Shown here: piece by piece, positions 26,712-37,196 of the stretch
Numbering within the stretch: the stretch's first letter is position 1
Layout of the letters: each line of letters starts with the position of its first letter
Assembly: GCA_002943765.1 (NCBI GenBank)
Contig: PQWQ01000013.1
Coordinates: 496,001-560,000, forward strand
Source of the DNA: Psoroptes ovis
Lineage: Eukaryota; Arthropoda; Arachnida; Sarcoptiformes; Psoroptidae
Direction: 5' to 3'
Length of the DNA stretch: 64,000 nucleotides
Made by a program: the position numbers and the translations under genes
Notes under the pieces: model-generated
Told to the model about the DNA's origin: nothing
The model's input: the letters and a program-made list of their open reading frames with translations, nothing else
The model's database searches: none

Positions 26712-27107
26712 TGTTGGGAAAATTTCAAAATGGTCAATTTTAACGTATAAACCACTTTCAATCAATATTGCCTTTTGATTTCTTCGGTCCAAACAAAACA
26801 CAAACACATTTCGAAAAAATAGTGAACTTTATTCGTTGACGATCAAAAAAGCAATGAACAAAAATTGGTAAAAAATAACTAGCAAAAAGGGAAAAATGAT
26901 AAGAAAAAAAAATGCTTTTTTTTAAAAACACGTTTTGTCAACCCTTTGTTAAGCAATGTACACAAGGTTGACCTAAACTGGTTTCGAGGACGACGATAAA
27001 CAAAATTGCAACCTATTTGTTTACCCTCAAAACCACGTGGAATTTTCCAGTCTTTCTTCTTCTTAGGTTACGTCAAATGATGAAACTTTATGCTCGGTCT
27101 CATTACA
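26712..27107 (-). repeat. 3' LTR of BEL/Pao element
   Basis: 396 bp. On the minus strand it begins TGTAATGAGACC and ends TTTCCCAACA. It contains the last 14 codons and the stop of the Gag-Pol frame. Confidence 0.94.
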
Positions 27108-30100
27108 CTCCCGGCCCAAATAGATGAGACCGTTTACTGGTCGAATCAATATTCTGTCATTTAATTCCATTTTAATTTCGCGTGTAATTCCGTCGGATGA
27201 TTTCTTGATATCAATTACTTTGGCGATGGGCCATTCATTTCGCTTTTTCATTAATTCAGGTATTAGGATGGAGTCTCCGACTTTGATTTCGGTTATTTTC
27301 GATGGATCTTTACGTCTTAATTCATTTAAATATTGCGATTCCCATAGTCGCTTGAATCGTTCTCTTTTCTCGATCAATTGTTTTGGCCATGATTCGTTGG
27401 TGTCGTTGAATGATTCAATTATCGATGCGTTAGATTTTCTACCGTACGCGATTTCAAATGGGGTGATCCATTTATTATCGTCTAAAATTAATGGTCGATC
27501 GTTTATTGAAGCTTCTATTTGAAGGAAGACAGATCGAGCTTCTTCTATTGACTTAAATGATTTGTCGAATGTTGACAAACATCGCTTAACGATACCTATC
27601 ATTCGCTCTGCGCAACCGTTTTTCCAAGGTGCGTACGGAGAGCAAAATTCCCATTGGATCGGTTCTTTTACAGATTTTTGCACTGTGACTAAGTTTTCGA
27701 ACAATAACTTCAAATCTTTGGAGCATTTTTTGAAACTGGTGCCATTGTCGCTGAGAATGTACGATGGAGTGCCAACTCTAGCGAACAAATTATTTAGTGC
27801 AATTTTTGTTGACGATGCGCTCAATGATTTAATAATCTCGATGATAACCATTCTCGATATTAAGCAGGTTGATAAAAGGCCATATATTTTAGAACCATTT
27901 TTTAGATAGATTGGACCAAAAAAGTCTAGTGCAATGTTGTTGAAAGGAGGCACATTAAAATTGGTGCGTACCTCCGGAATCGGTCCAAGTGGTTGTCTAA
28001 TCGCTGGTGCCCTTAATTTGGCACAGGTTCTGCATTTGCTTATAAACTTCCTGACCAAACGATCCAGATTAACAATATGATAAATTGATTTGATGTGTGC
28101 ACTCGTTGTTTTAATACCTCCGTGGAAACACTTTTCATGATAATAAGCAATCAGTGCGTCCACCAAATTACTCGTATTCGGTATAAATACAGGTGAAAAC
28201 TGAGGATCTCTGGTTCTACACCTCAAAACGCCATCAATATTGTCCATGTTCAAAGCTGTACTATTTGGATCGAATTCGAATTGTGCAAATTGATGAATCA
28301 ATTTCCATTTATCAATAGATGATATATCTTTCTCTGTAATTTTATCGATGAAATCAAACATTTCTTGTATTGTAGATAATTTCTTGAATTCGTTGATGTG
28401 GTCAGCGTATTCGAATCTGTCAGCAGTAATGGCTGAAACTTTATAAACTTCAATGGCCTTCGTATTATCATCATTAATCGCGAATGTATCAAATTTTGGT
28501 TTAAATTTTCTTATAAATTGTTTAGTAGATACGATACGGCTGAAGAGATCGGCCGGATTGCTTTGGCCAGTAATATGACGGATTGAAATATTATGTTGAT
28601 TGACAGATTTCATAATTTTAAGCAATAATGTTGCAATACTTCTTTTTTGTGCATTTGGTGTCACTTTTAAACGGTCAATGTTTGCGTGAGAATCGGTGTA
28701 AACAACTAACGGTAACCCAAAAAGTTCTTTGATCTTAACTAATTTCTTAATAAGTTCGTGTAATGACAATAATTCTAATCGAACGATCGACAATGTTTCT
28801 TTACGTGGTGATAATTTAGATTTTCCATAAATAAAATTGAATTGATCTTCATTCTTTTGATAAATAACATAACCGTAAGCATTCATTGAGGCGTCAGCAA
28901 AACCGTGAATTTCTCCATTTGTTGTTATACGACGATCAACGTTTATATCGAATAATGAATCAGTGTTGAGGATATGCTTGTTGACTTTATTGGTGACATC
29001 TTCGGGCAATTCTTCATCCCAATTATATTCAATTATATCTCGAAATTCGTTTCGTAGGAATAGTTTCCAAGGATCAAGAATTCCATATGGGTCGAATATT
29101 CTGCCAATAACGGAAAGTAAGTCTCTTTTTGTTTTAATCGTTGGCAATTCAATTCGATTGATATAGATTTTATCTTGCCTTTTGTTCCAAACAACTCCTA
29201 AAACTCTTGTCGTCTCTGTTGAATTTTCATCAAATTTATTCTGTATGTGATTACTGTTTGAATGGATCTTCTGCAGTTTGAATCCTGCGTTGTTGAAATG
29301 ATCATTTGCTTTTTCAATATCATTTTTAAAAGCATTTTCATTGTCATTAGCTAGGATGATGTCATCCATGTAAATTGATGTTGACATTCGCTGCAGATTG
29401 TTGTCTGTGAGTAATTTTTTGGTCACAGCCATCAATATTGCTGGAGACGAGATTAAGCCAAATGGCAAGACTTTTAACTGGTATATTCTTATTTTATTAT
29501 CTCCATCGATCCATAGGTAGCGAATGTATTTTTGATCTTCTTGGTGTATCATAATTTGCAAAAAAGCTTTTGATAAATCTGCTATAATTGCAAATTTGCC
29601 AAATCGAAATTTCATTAAATGGTCGAATATTTCAAGACTGCTTGAATCGCCTTTCCAAAGAGTGTCGTTTAATGATTGATGACCAAAGGATGCATTGAAT
29701 ACGACACGTATTGGAGTCGTTGCCGAATCGCGATACACTGGATGGTGAGGCAGAAAGTATCCATCTCGATCCATCACTTCTATTGCTTGATCGTTGTCAT
29801 AATATTGCATTAATTGTTGTTGGTAAACTTCTTTCATATTATTCTTTTCTAAAACATTAATTAATCTTCTCAAATTCGATAAAGCTGCTTCGAAATTGTT
29901 CTTAGGTCTAATATCGCTGAGGAATGGTAATCGCGCTTCATATCTGCCACTTTCAGTCTTTTTGATGATCAAATCGTCGTTATCTGAACCAAAATCATTC
30001 GTTTCATCTAGTATGTCATTCATGTTGTCAATCATTATTTTGTCTAAATTATCATCATTATTCTTAATACTATATAATAACTTATTGCAATAATTTTTTG

Positions 30101-32066
30101 GTTTGAATCGAACGGTACCAAACATCGTTACCTTTTCAAGTCTATTCACGTCATCATTATATAATTTGTGCAAATTATCCGTACCGATAATTATTTGATT
30201 GTCGTCGTTCAATCGAGCCACTCTCAGTTCGACAATCGTTGTTACTTTGCCGTCGGTTATTTCTAAAGATGTTTTCTTATTACTGCAGGCATTGTCACCA
30301 AATGGAGTAAATGCATATGTGTTACTTGTTGGTTTGACACTATCTTGTAATATCAATTCTTCACTAATAAATGAGATATCGGATCCTTCATCAAGTAACA
30401 TTTCACAATACTTATCCTTACAGGTGCCGAAAATTGTAGGTCGTGTTTCATTTTGACCTAATTTGGTTATTTTAAACACGTTGATTGATCTGTATTCTTT
30501 AGTTGATGTATTTGTATTCGGCTGTTCTAAATCTTCATCATCATAATCAATATAATCTAGTTCGTCTGTGATATTAGCTATTGATACTTTTTCACAATTG
30601 AAATTGTCATTCAAACTGATGGCCGAAATTTTTGCAGAATTTATATCAGTATTTCGCAGATCGTTTAATAATTCTCTAGCTTTAGCCAATTCTGAATCAT
30701 GATTCATATCTTGATTTCTCGTTTCATTCGTTGTTATGGATGATACTTTGGCTGCATTGCTAAATCTGACGAAATCATGTAATTCGGTAGCATGATGCTT
30801 CTTGCAAATGTTGCACGTGAATTTTTGCTTGCAGTCTCTAGCTTGATGATTCTTTCTCAAGCATTTGAAACATAAATTCTTGTTTTTAATTGTTGATGAT
30901 AGCAAGGCGTTGTCATAATTTTTTACGCAGTCAAATTGTCTGGGATGGGAACTATTACACAGGTCACAAATTTTAGTTGAGATAAATGACACTTTTGGAT
31001 GCTGGATCCTTGGGCCTTTAATTTCGGTATTTCTATTAAATTTAGTCAATATATTACTGTGAATGATGTTCGCTGTTTTTTGGTACATTTTGCGTATATG
31101 ATTAGCCACTTGTGAAATGTTTTCACATTCTCCAATTATGTTGCGCATTTCTTGATAGTATAATTTCATCGCTATAGCTTCAATCAATTGAGATACGCCA
31201 TTATAATTCATATTTTTCAATGTTAAATCGATATTTTCGACTACATCTAGTAGTTTTTTCAAATTTTGCAGGTCGTTTTCGTTTCTAACATGATCTAATT
31301 TATTGATCGATGCTTTAAGTTCTAGAATTACTTTCTCTGATCGATTATAGCTGTTGTTGAGATTGTACCAGATTTCGTATGGCGAACAGTTGTTGCCAAT
31401 CCATATGTTCACTTGTCTATTAGGTTCGCCAACTGTGGATTTCTGAATCAATAGTTTCTTTTGATGATCTGGTATTGTGCTGCTGTTGATGACCATTGCT
31501 TCCATTGTGGTACGATATGATGGCCAGTTGTTGTAACTACCATTAAATTGGGGAAGATTTTGGTTGATGTTCATCAATTCAATGCTTTCAGCCAATTTTT
31601 GAAAGGCATTCATATTTCTGTCCTGGATATTCAGGGATTGTAGTGGCATTTCTTGCTGTTGTAGCTGAATCGGTTGTTGTGGCGTTGATTGCTGTTGAGC
31701 TTCACTAGTTGATTGTCTTTCGTTTTCTGTTCCATTTGTGAAATCGTTTGAGCTGCTATGGCGGTCGTTGTCATCGATTATATCTGTATGGCTGATGATC
31801 GTTGCTTCGATTTGATTTTCAAATTTTGTTAAATAATTGTCAATCATATTGGTATATTTTTCCATTTTCTCTGCAAATTCTGCTGGCACTTCAATTTCTT
31901 CTTCTTCGCAAGTAGCGACCAGATGCTCTATTACTTGATCGTGCAGCGTGTCTAATTCGACTCTCAATTCCAGTGCTCTGTCACGACTGAAGTTTCTTTT
32001 ATTAGCCAGGGATATCTGAGTTCGACATTGTCTTAGTTTATTTTTCAAATCTGTTGGCAATTCCAT
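27063..32066 (-). CDS. BEL/Pao Gag-Pol polyprotein
   Basis: 1667 residues in one frame, starting MELPTDLKNKLRQC. Visible in order: Gag with the BEL-type NLPQFNGSYNNWPSYR at about 165-180; CCHC knuckles at about 366-425 (CDLCNSSHPRQFDC, CFKCLRKNHQARDC, CNICKKHH); aspartic protease at about 553-565, whose active site reads LLDEGSD, so Glu stands where Thr or Ser is usual; reverse transcriptase with LPFGLISSPA and YMDDIILAND (about 899-908); RNase H with FADASMNAYGYV (about 1058) and YTDSHA; integrase with an HHCC-like zinc region (YYHEKCFHGG ... CRTCAKLR) and the DDE triad in ALDFFGP, LSDNGTSF and GCAERM. It needs no frameshift between Gag and Pol. Replication occurs by reverse transcription in cytoplasmic particles, then nuclear integration, as known for the family. 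Confidence 0.95.
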   Translation of the reverse strand: MELPTDLKNKLRQCRTQISLANKRNFSRDRALELRVELDTLHDQVIEHLVATCEEEEIEVPAEFAEKMEKYTNMIDNYLTKFENQIEATIISHTDIIDDNDRHSSSNDFTNGTENERQSTSEAQQQSTPQQPIQLQQQEMPLQSLNIQDRNMNAFQKLAESIELMNINQNLPQFNGSYNNWPSYRTTMEAMVINSSTIPDHQKKLLIQKSTVGEPNRQVNIWIGNNCSPYEIWYNLNNSYNRSEKVILELKASINKLDHVRNENDLQNLKKLLDVVENIDLTLKNMNYNGVSQLIEAIAMKLYYQEMRNIIGECENISQVANHIRKMYQKTANIIHSNILTKFNRNTEIKGPRIQHPKVSFISTKICDLCNSSHPRQFDCVKNYDNALLSSTIKNKNLCFKCLRKNHQARDCKQKFTCNICKKHHATELHDFVRFSNAAKVSSITTNETRNQDMNHDSELAKARELLNDLRNTDINSAKISAISLNDNFNCEKVSIANITDELDYIDYDDEDLEQPNTNTSTKEYRSINVFKITKLGQNETRPTIFGTCKDKYCEMLLDEGSDISFISEELILQDSVKPTSNTYAFTPFGDNACSNKKTSLEITDGKVTTIVELRVARLNDDNQIIIGTDNLHKLYNDDVNRLEKVTMFGTVRFKPKNYCNKLLYSIKNNDDNLDKIMIDNMNDILDETNDFGSDNDDLIIKKTESGRYEARLPFLSDIRPKNNFEAALSNLRRLINVLEKNNMKEVYQQQLMQYYDNDQAIEVMDRDGYFLPHHPVYRDSATTPIRVVFNASFGHQSLNDTLWKGDSSSLEIFDHLMKFRFGKFAIIADLSKAFLQIMIHQEDQKYIRYLWIDGDNKIRIYQLKVLPFGLISSPAILMAVTKKLLTDNNLQRMSTSIYMDDIILANDNENAFKNDIEKANDHFNNAGFKLQKIHSNSNHIQNKFDENSTETTRVLGVVWNKRQDKIYINRIELPTIKTKRDLLSVIGRIFDPYGILDPWKLFLRNEFRDIIEYNWDEELPEDVTNKVNKHILNTDSLFDINVDRRITTNGEIHGFADASMNAYGYVIYQKNEDQFNFIYGKSKLSPRKETLSIVRLELLSLHELIKKLVKIKELFGLPLVVYTDSHANIDRLKVTPNAQKRSIATLLLKIMKSVNQHNISIRHITGQSNPADLFSRIVSTKQFIRKFKPKFDTFAINDDNTKAIEVYKVSAITADRFEYADHINEFKKLSTIQEMFDFIDKITEKDISSIDKWKLIHQFAQFEFDPNSTALNMDNIDGVLRCRTRDPQFSPVFIPNTSNLVDALIAYYHEKCFHGGIKTTSAHIKSIYHIVNLDRLVRKFISKCRTCAKLRAPAIRQPLGPIPEVRTNFNVPPFNNIALDFFGPIYLKNGSKIYGLLSTCLISRMVIIEIIKSLSASSTKIALNNLFARVGTPSYILSDNGTSFKKCSKDLKLLFENLVTVQKSVKEPIQWEFCSPYAPWKNGCAERMIGIVKRCLSTFDKSFKSIEEARSVFLQIEASINDRPLILDDNKWITPFEIAYGRKSNASIIESFNDTNESWPKQLIEKRERFKRLWESQYLNELRRKDPSKITEIKVGDSILIPELMKKRNEWPIAKVIDIKKSSDGITREIKMELNDRILIRPVNGLIYLGRECNETEHKVSSFDVT

Positions 32067-32409
32067 TGTTATTGAACGATTGCTGATTTTTTCTATTATT
32101 TTCTAAACTTTACTTTATTCAATCGAATCAATAATTTAATTTTTTACCAATATTCTTAATCTTAACTTTGACGATGCGAATAATCTCAATATTTAATACT
32201 TGATGCCAATAAAAGCTTGATACCAAATTCTTTCTTGATCAAAGCACTATTTCTTTAAAATTTTATCTCGCTGCCGATAATTTTTTCTTAATCGTCGATA
32301 CGTACCAGTTTACTTTAATCTAATAACTTTTTTCGAACTTCTGCCAACCGATGCGGACCTTTTACCGTGGACAAATTAATCGTTGATTAATTAAATCAAT
32401 TTTAATGTG

Positions 32410-32806
32410 TGTTGGGAAAATTTCAAAATGGTCAATTTTAACGTATAAACCACTTTCAATCAATATTGCCTTTTGATTTCTTCGGTGCAAACAAAACACA
32501 AACACATTTCGAAAAAATAGTGAACTTTATTCGTTGACGATCAAAAAAGCAATGAACAAAAATTGGTAAAAAATAACTAGCAAAAAGGGAAAAATGATAA
32601 GAAAAAAAAAATGCTTTTTTTTAAAAACACGTTTTGTCAACCCTTTGTTAAGCAATGTACACAAGGTTGACCTAAACTGGTTTCGAGGACGACGATAAAC
32701 AAAATTGCAACCTATTTGTTTACCCTCAAAACCACGTGGAATTTTCCAGTCTTTCTTCTTCTTAGGTTACGTCAAATGATGAAACTTTAAGCTCGGTCTC
32801 ATTACA
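32410..32806 (-). repeat. 5' LTR of BEL/Pao element
   Basis: 397 bp, near-identical to the 3' LTR. The leader between it and the Gag-Pol start (32067-32409) is about 340 nt; no tRNA-complementary primer site beginning TGG was seen next to the LTR. Confidence 0.94.
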
Positions 32807-32812
32807 GTTATC

Positions 32813-35241
32813 AAAATAATACTTGACCAAATGTTGAAAATAAAAAATAATGATGATTATAATCATCATCATTATTATTTTATCATTTTATATGTATAGC
32901 GTTATTGATTTATTATCAAAACTATCATTGTTAAATGATGATTATGATGATGATGGAAAAGATATTGAAATGAAAAAAAAAATGATAACAACAACTGAAT
33001 AGCTTTTAGCTTCATTTCCTTTGATTTCCTTTTTTTCATTTTTGTCTAACCATGAATGATAATCGCGAATTTCTTGTAGTCATCATCATCAGAGATTTTT
33101 TTTCTCGAATACAATAATCAATGAATTCTAGGGAAAATTCCGTTATCTGATTATGTTAGTGATTTTCTTATTATTCTAAATGATTATATTTTATGGTAAA
33201 AAAAATACTAAAAAATTTGGATTCTTTTGTTATATCATCGTTGATGTTGTTTAATAGTTTGTTCGATTATTATCATTTGTTTGTGATCATTCAAAAGTGA
33301 ATTCTATCTTCTTTAGATATAACTAGATCTGCGTAAAATAACAGTCACTCAATTGTGACCAGAGGAAAAAAATTTATTTATTTTTCTGTTTAATATCAAA
33401 ACGACAAATTATAAAGAATAATAATGAAACGATAAAAAAAATAAATGAGCAAATTTAATGAATACAGTAAAAAATTCCCAGAATATCTACTTGAGACATA
33501 AAACAAACGAGTACAGACCGAGAACAAAATATGAAACCTAATTAAAATTTGGTCATATGCAAATAATATGAGAATAGAAAAAATGAAAATAAAAATAAAT
33601 GAAGAAGAATTGAAGGCAACTAGCAACAGAATTCCAAAATAAAGAAAATATAAATTCAATGAAAGGTTCCAGAAAATTTCTTCTTTCTTTTTTTTGATCA
33701 TCATTATTATATCATCATCACTGGAATGATGAGATAATTTTCATATATTCATTCATTCATTTACTCATTTTCATATTTCTTATTTTTTTCAACAAAAAAA
33801 ATATTCCAAAGACAAAATCTATTCGCATGAATGCATCATGAAATTGCTTTCAACAAATAGCATTTAAACACACATGCAGCCAAGAAATTTGATTAAATCT
33901 TTAGTCAGAAAACGAATGAAAAGAAATGAAAAAATATCTAAAAAAAATATTTCTCCACTTACATTCAAGGGTTTACCATTTCACAGGAGATGAAGCGAAA
34001 AAGAAAAAAAATGAAAATGAAAACAACAGCGATGAATAATCAAAAAAATTTACGATGCATTGCATGAAAAAAATAATAATAATTCATTTGATATATTCAT
34101 GAATGAATTCTTAATAAATTATCTTTGAAATTAATATGATTTTCGATTTGTTTGGCGTATAGAAAAGGAAAAATTTCTGAAAATTTTTCCATATTTTTAT
34201 CATTTCACATTTTGAAAATAGCAAAATCATTCCTTTTTTTTTTTGATCGACTAAGCATCAATAAATCAATTAATTGTCTATTTTTTTCTTTCATGAGAAA
34301 TTGTCAATTTTTTTCGAAAAAATTTTCATGAAATTTGAATAAATTCATTCATTCATTCATTCATATTATTCGATAAAAAGTGATTGATATTCAAATTTTT
34401 TTCAATAATTCGCACCATTATATAATATATTCGGTATATTTCCATTCCCAATTGAATCGATCATTTTGAATTTATCAATTCCTTGAACGATTCTTTTATT
34501 CATTTTTCATAAATCGTCATTTTTTTCCAGTAGTGTAAATTGAAAATTATCATTTCATTTTATTATTGAAATATTTATTGAATCAAAAAAATAAAAAAAA
34601 CTTGGTTGTTTTTCAATGAAAAATTTTTTTTTCTTCGAAATATAAATAGAAAATCAGCAAATCGAAAAAATTGGAATTTTGTTTCATAACACGAAATACT
34701 TTGGGCAACGAAATGAATAGAAAAAATGAAAATTATATTAAATTCAAGCTAATATTTCTGCAGTTTTCATTTTGGATGAAATGAAATAAATATTATCGGA
34801 AAAAATTAAAAGAAAATTTTGAAATTATTTTCATTTTTTAGACGCTGCCCATTTCTCCATAACATTATCAAACAACACACGAACCATTTAATAGGTTTTT
34901 CTTTGAAAATAATGACCGTTTTTGTTTGTTTTCCTATGCTTTTATCAATGAAAATGAAATTTCATATTTTCAAAATTCAATTAATTTCTGTTTTAATTTT
35001 CATCCATTTGTTTGTTTTTAAAATAATTCTCCTCTATTAAAGTGCTCAAGAATTTTTTTGTTTTTGCTGCTTTGTTACAAATCCATTTATTCAAAACCAT
35101 TCATGATGCTTTTTTCATTTTTTTTCGATCTTGCAGAAAAAATCAATCTAATAGAAAAAATGAAAAACTAATTGAAAATTGAAACAAAAGCAAAATTTAA
35201 ATGAAAGCAAATGAATAAACAGCATCCGTTATATTTAGAAA
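32813..35241. other. Intergenic, 5' side of GPCR gene, no gene seen
   Basis: AT-rich, with a near-palindromic ATC/GAT block at about 32,849-32,880 and ATTC repeats near 34,345-34,365. It should include the promoter of the downstream receptor gene. The frames of 70-100 codons in this stretch are low complexity and unsupported. Confidence 0.5.
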
Positions 35242-37196
35242 ATGTATGAATTATCAATTTTTAAAAATTATTATTATCATCATCATCCAAAAAAATCATC
35301 ATTATCATCGTTAATATTATTAATGTTATTACGATCGTTAAATTTTTATATGAAAAACGTTCTAATATTTTCGAAATTATTAACATCTGTTACCATTATC
35401 ATTATTTTAATAATAAATTTATCCAAAATGATGGTTGATGCTCTTGATGAGCATTTATTATCAAATAATAATCATTTTAGTAATAATTATAATTATTATA
35501 ACGATAGTTTGCCATTATCATTAAAATTAAAGACATTATTATCTATTCATAATAACGAATCGTATATTGATTCAAAATCAGTGCATTATGGATCGGTATT
35601 GGCACCATCATCATTGTCAACAACAGCTCAACAACAGCAATATTCAACGTCATCCATGGCATCGCAGAAAGAGCAAAAACAGCAACAACAGCAAAAGTAT
35701 TATCGATATCATAATCATCATAAACAGCGTTCACCACAAACAAATCAAATTTTGTCTCATAAATCAAAGCAACACCAACAAATGCCGTTATCCTCATATT
35801 CACAACAATACCCTTATGCATATAATCCAAATCAAATAATGAGGCCACCTGAAGATAATTGGAATTCATGGAATCGTGTATTCAAATTGTTATTATTATC
35901 ATTCGTATCGACAATAGGCTCGATGGGTGCAATATTTATAATTTCAGCAATAACAGTCATTGACACGTTTCAAGTCCGAGGAAATTGTTTTCTAGTATCG
36001 ATCTCATTTGGTCATTTACTAGTGACAATTTTAATATTGCCATCTTCAGCAATAGCAATAATGGCCGATATTACTGAAGATATGACATTATGTCATTTTC
36101 AATGGTTGATTACATTATCATGTTTTATAATAACATTTTTATCATTCTTATTCCTGGCTATTGATAATTATTTCGGGATGAAATCTCTAAACACTTATCA
36201 ATTATGTTGTACTAAATGTCGTATATTTTTTTTGATAATTTTAATTTGGTTTATTGGATTTTTGATACCATTTTTACAACATCAAAATCATTTTGGTCCA
36301 GAATTTTGTAAAGATAAAAAACATTGGAAAATGTTAAACGAATATCATCCATATATTTTAGGTGAATTGCTACTAAATTTAATTATTTTTCATTATATTC
36401 CAATTTAACCCTTAAATTGTTTTTAATCATTGATTTCCATAGGCATTCTAATTCTTTGTACAATAATTACATTATCATATTTTACATATTCATTATTTAT
36501 GTATAAAAATTACAAAATACAATTCGAAACATCACCAGAAGCGGCCACTTTAATATTAACCGATGGTTGTCTACTACAATCGAATGTAATTGTTTATATA
36601 TTTTCATTAGCAATGTGGATACCGTTGGTATGTATTTGTTTGTTTGTTTTATTCAATTTTCAAATATTGCAATCATGATGTTGGTCATAATTTGATTTAC
36701 TATCGAAATTTAATTTCTCAATTCATAGTTTGTTACAATGGTAATCGATTCAATAAATCCTGTCCAACAAGATTATCTTGACACTGTTTGGTATATTGCC
36801 ATTTCAAATTCATGTACATATTCATATTTATATGCGGCAACTAATCGTGATTTCCGAGATGCATTCAATAAATTGTTCTACTATTGCTGTTGCAAATCAC
36901 ATGTAACATTTTCACGTAAAAATGCCACAATTAGACGAACGGTTGCAAACGAATCGATGGGATTACGTGTACATATTATACCTGGTCTAAATATTTATGC
37001 TCAACGTAAAGATAATATGAATAATAGCAATTTCGGTGGTAATTACGGTGCATCATCATCATCTGCATATCGTTCAGGTGGTTTCGGATCTTCAAGTGGT
37101 GCCGGTGGTGGTGGTAGCTTTTTTCATGGTGGCGGCAGCGGATCTCATGGAAATTATTATTCATATAATCGTTCATTAAAATCATGCGAGCTTTGA
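35242..37196 (+). CDS. Divergent rhodopsin-like (class A) GPCR
   Basis: Modelled as 35242-36361, 36443-36627 and 36729-37196 (590 residues). Seven helices are visible after a long Q/H/S-rich N-terminus of about 205 residues. TM1 starts near residue 212 (FKLLLLSFVSTIGSMGAIF). TM3 has the disulphide Cys (LCHFQW) and ends DNY instead of DRY; the partner Cys is in PEFCKDK. TM6 keeps W-x-P (AMWIPLFVTMV). TM7 reads SNSCTYSYLYAATN, so the NPxxY motif is YSYLY. The tail is Gly/Ser-rich after a Cys cluster (YYCCCK). Ligand unknown; I cannot place it in a named subfamily. The first intron is uncertain: the GT donor at 36362 removes the segment IFHYIPI that looks like the TM5 proline motif. The true start within the first 40 codons is also uncertain. 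Confidence 0.75.

Larger units (their letters stand above)
26706..32812 (-). mobile_element. Complete BEL/Pao LTR retrotransposon
   Basis: Minus-strand element of about 6.1 kb. LTRs at 32410-32806 (5') and 26712-27107 (3') run TG...CA on the element strand and differ by two substitutions and one A-run length change. The flanks carry GTTATC on both sides (26706-26711 and 32807-32812), a target duplication of about 5-6 bp. A polypurine tract (GGGCCGGGAG on the minus strand) abuts the 3' LTR. One uninterrupted 1667-codon frame carries Gag, protease, reverse transcriptase, RNase H and integrase in BEL/Pao order. No envelope gene. Intact frame and near-identical LTRs imply recent, possibly current, activity. 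Confidence 0.94.

Noticed and set aside
36406..36442. U12-type or other non-GT intron to rescue the TM5 proline motif
   Set aside because: CCTTAAA looks like part of a U12 branch site, but no ATATCC or GTATCC donor precedes it.
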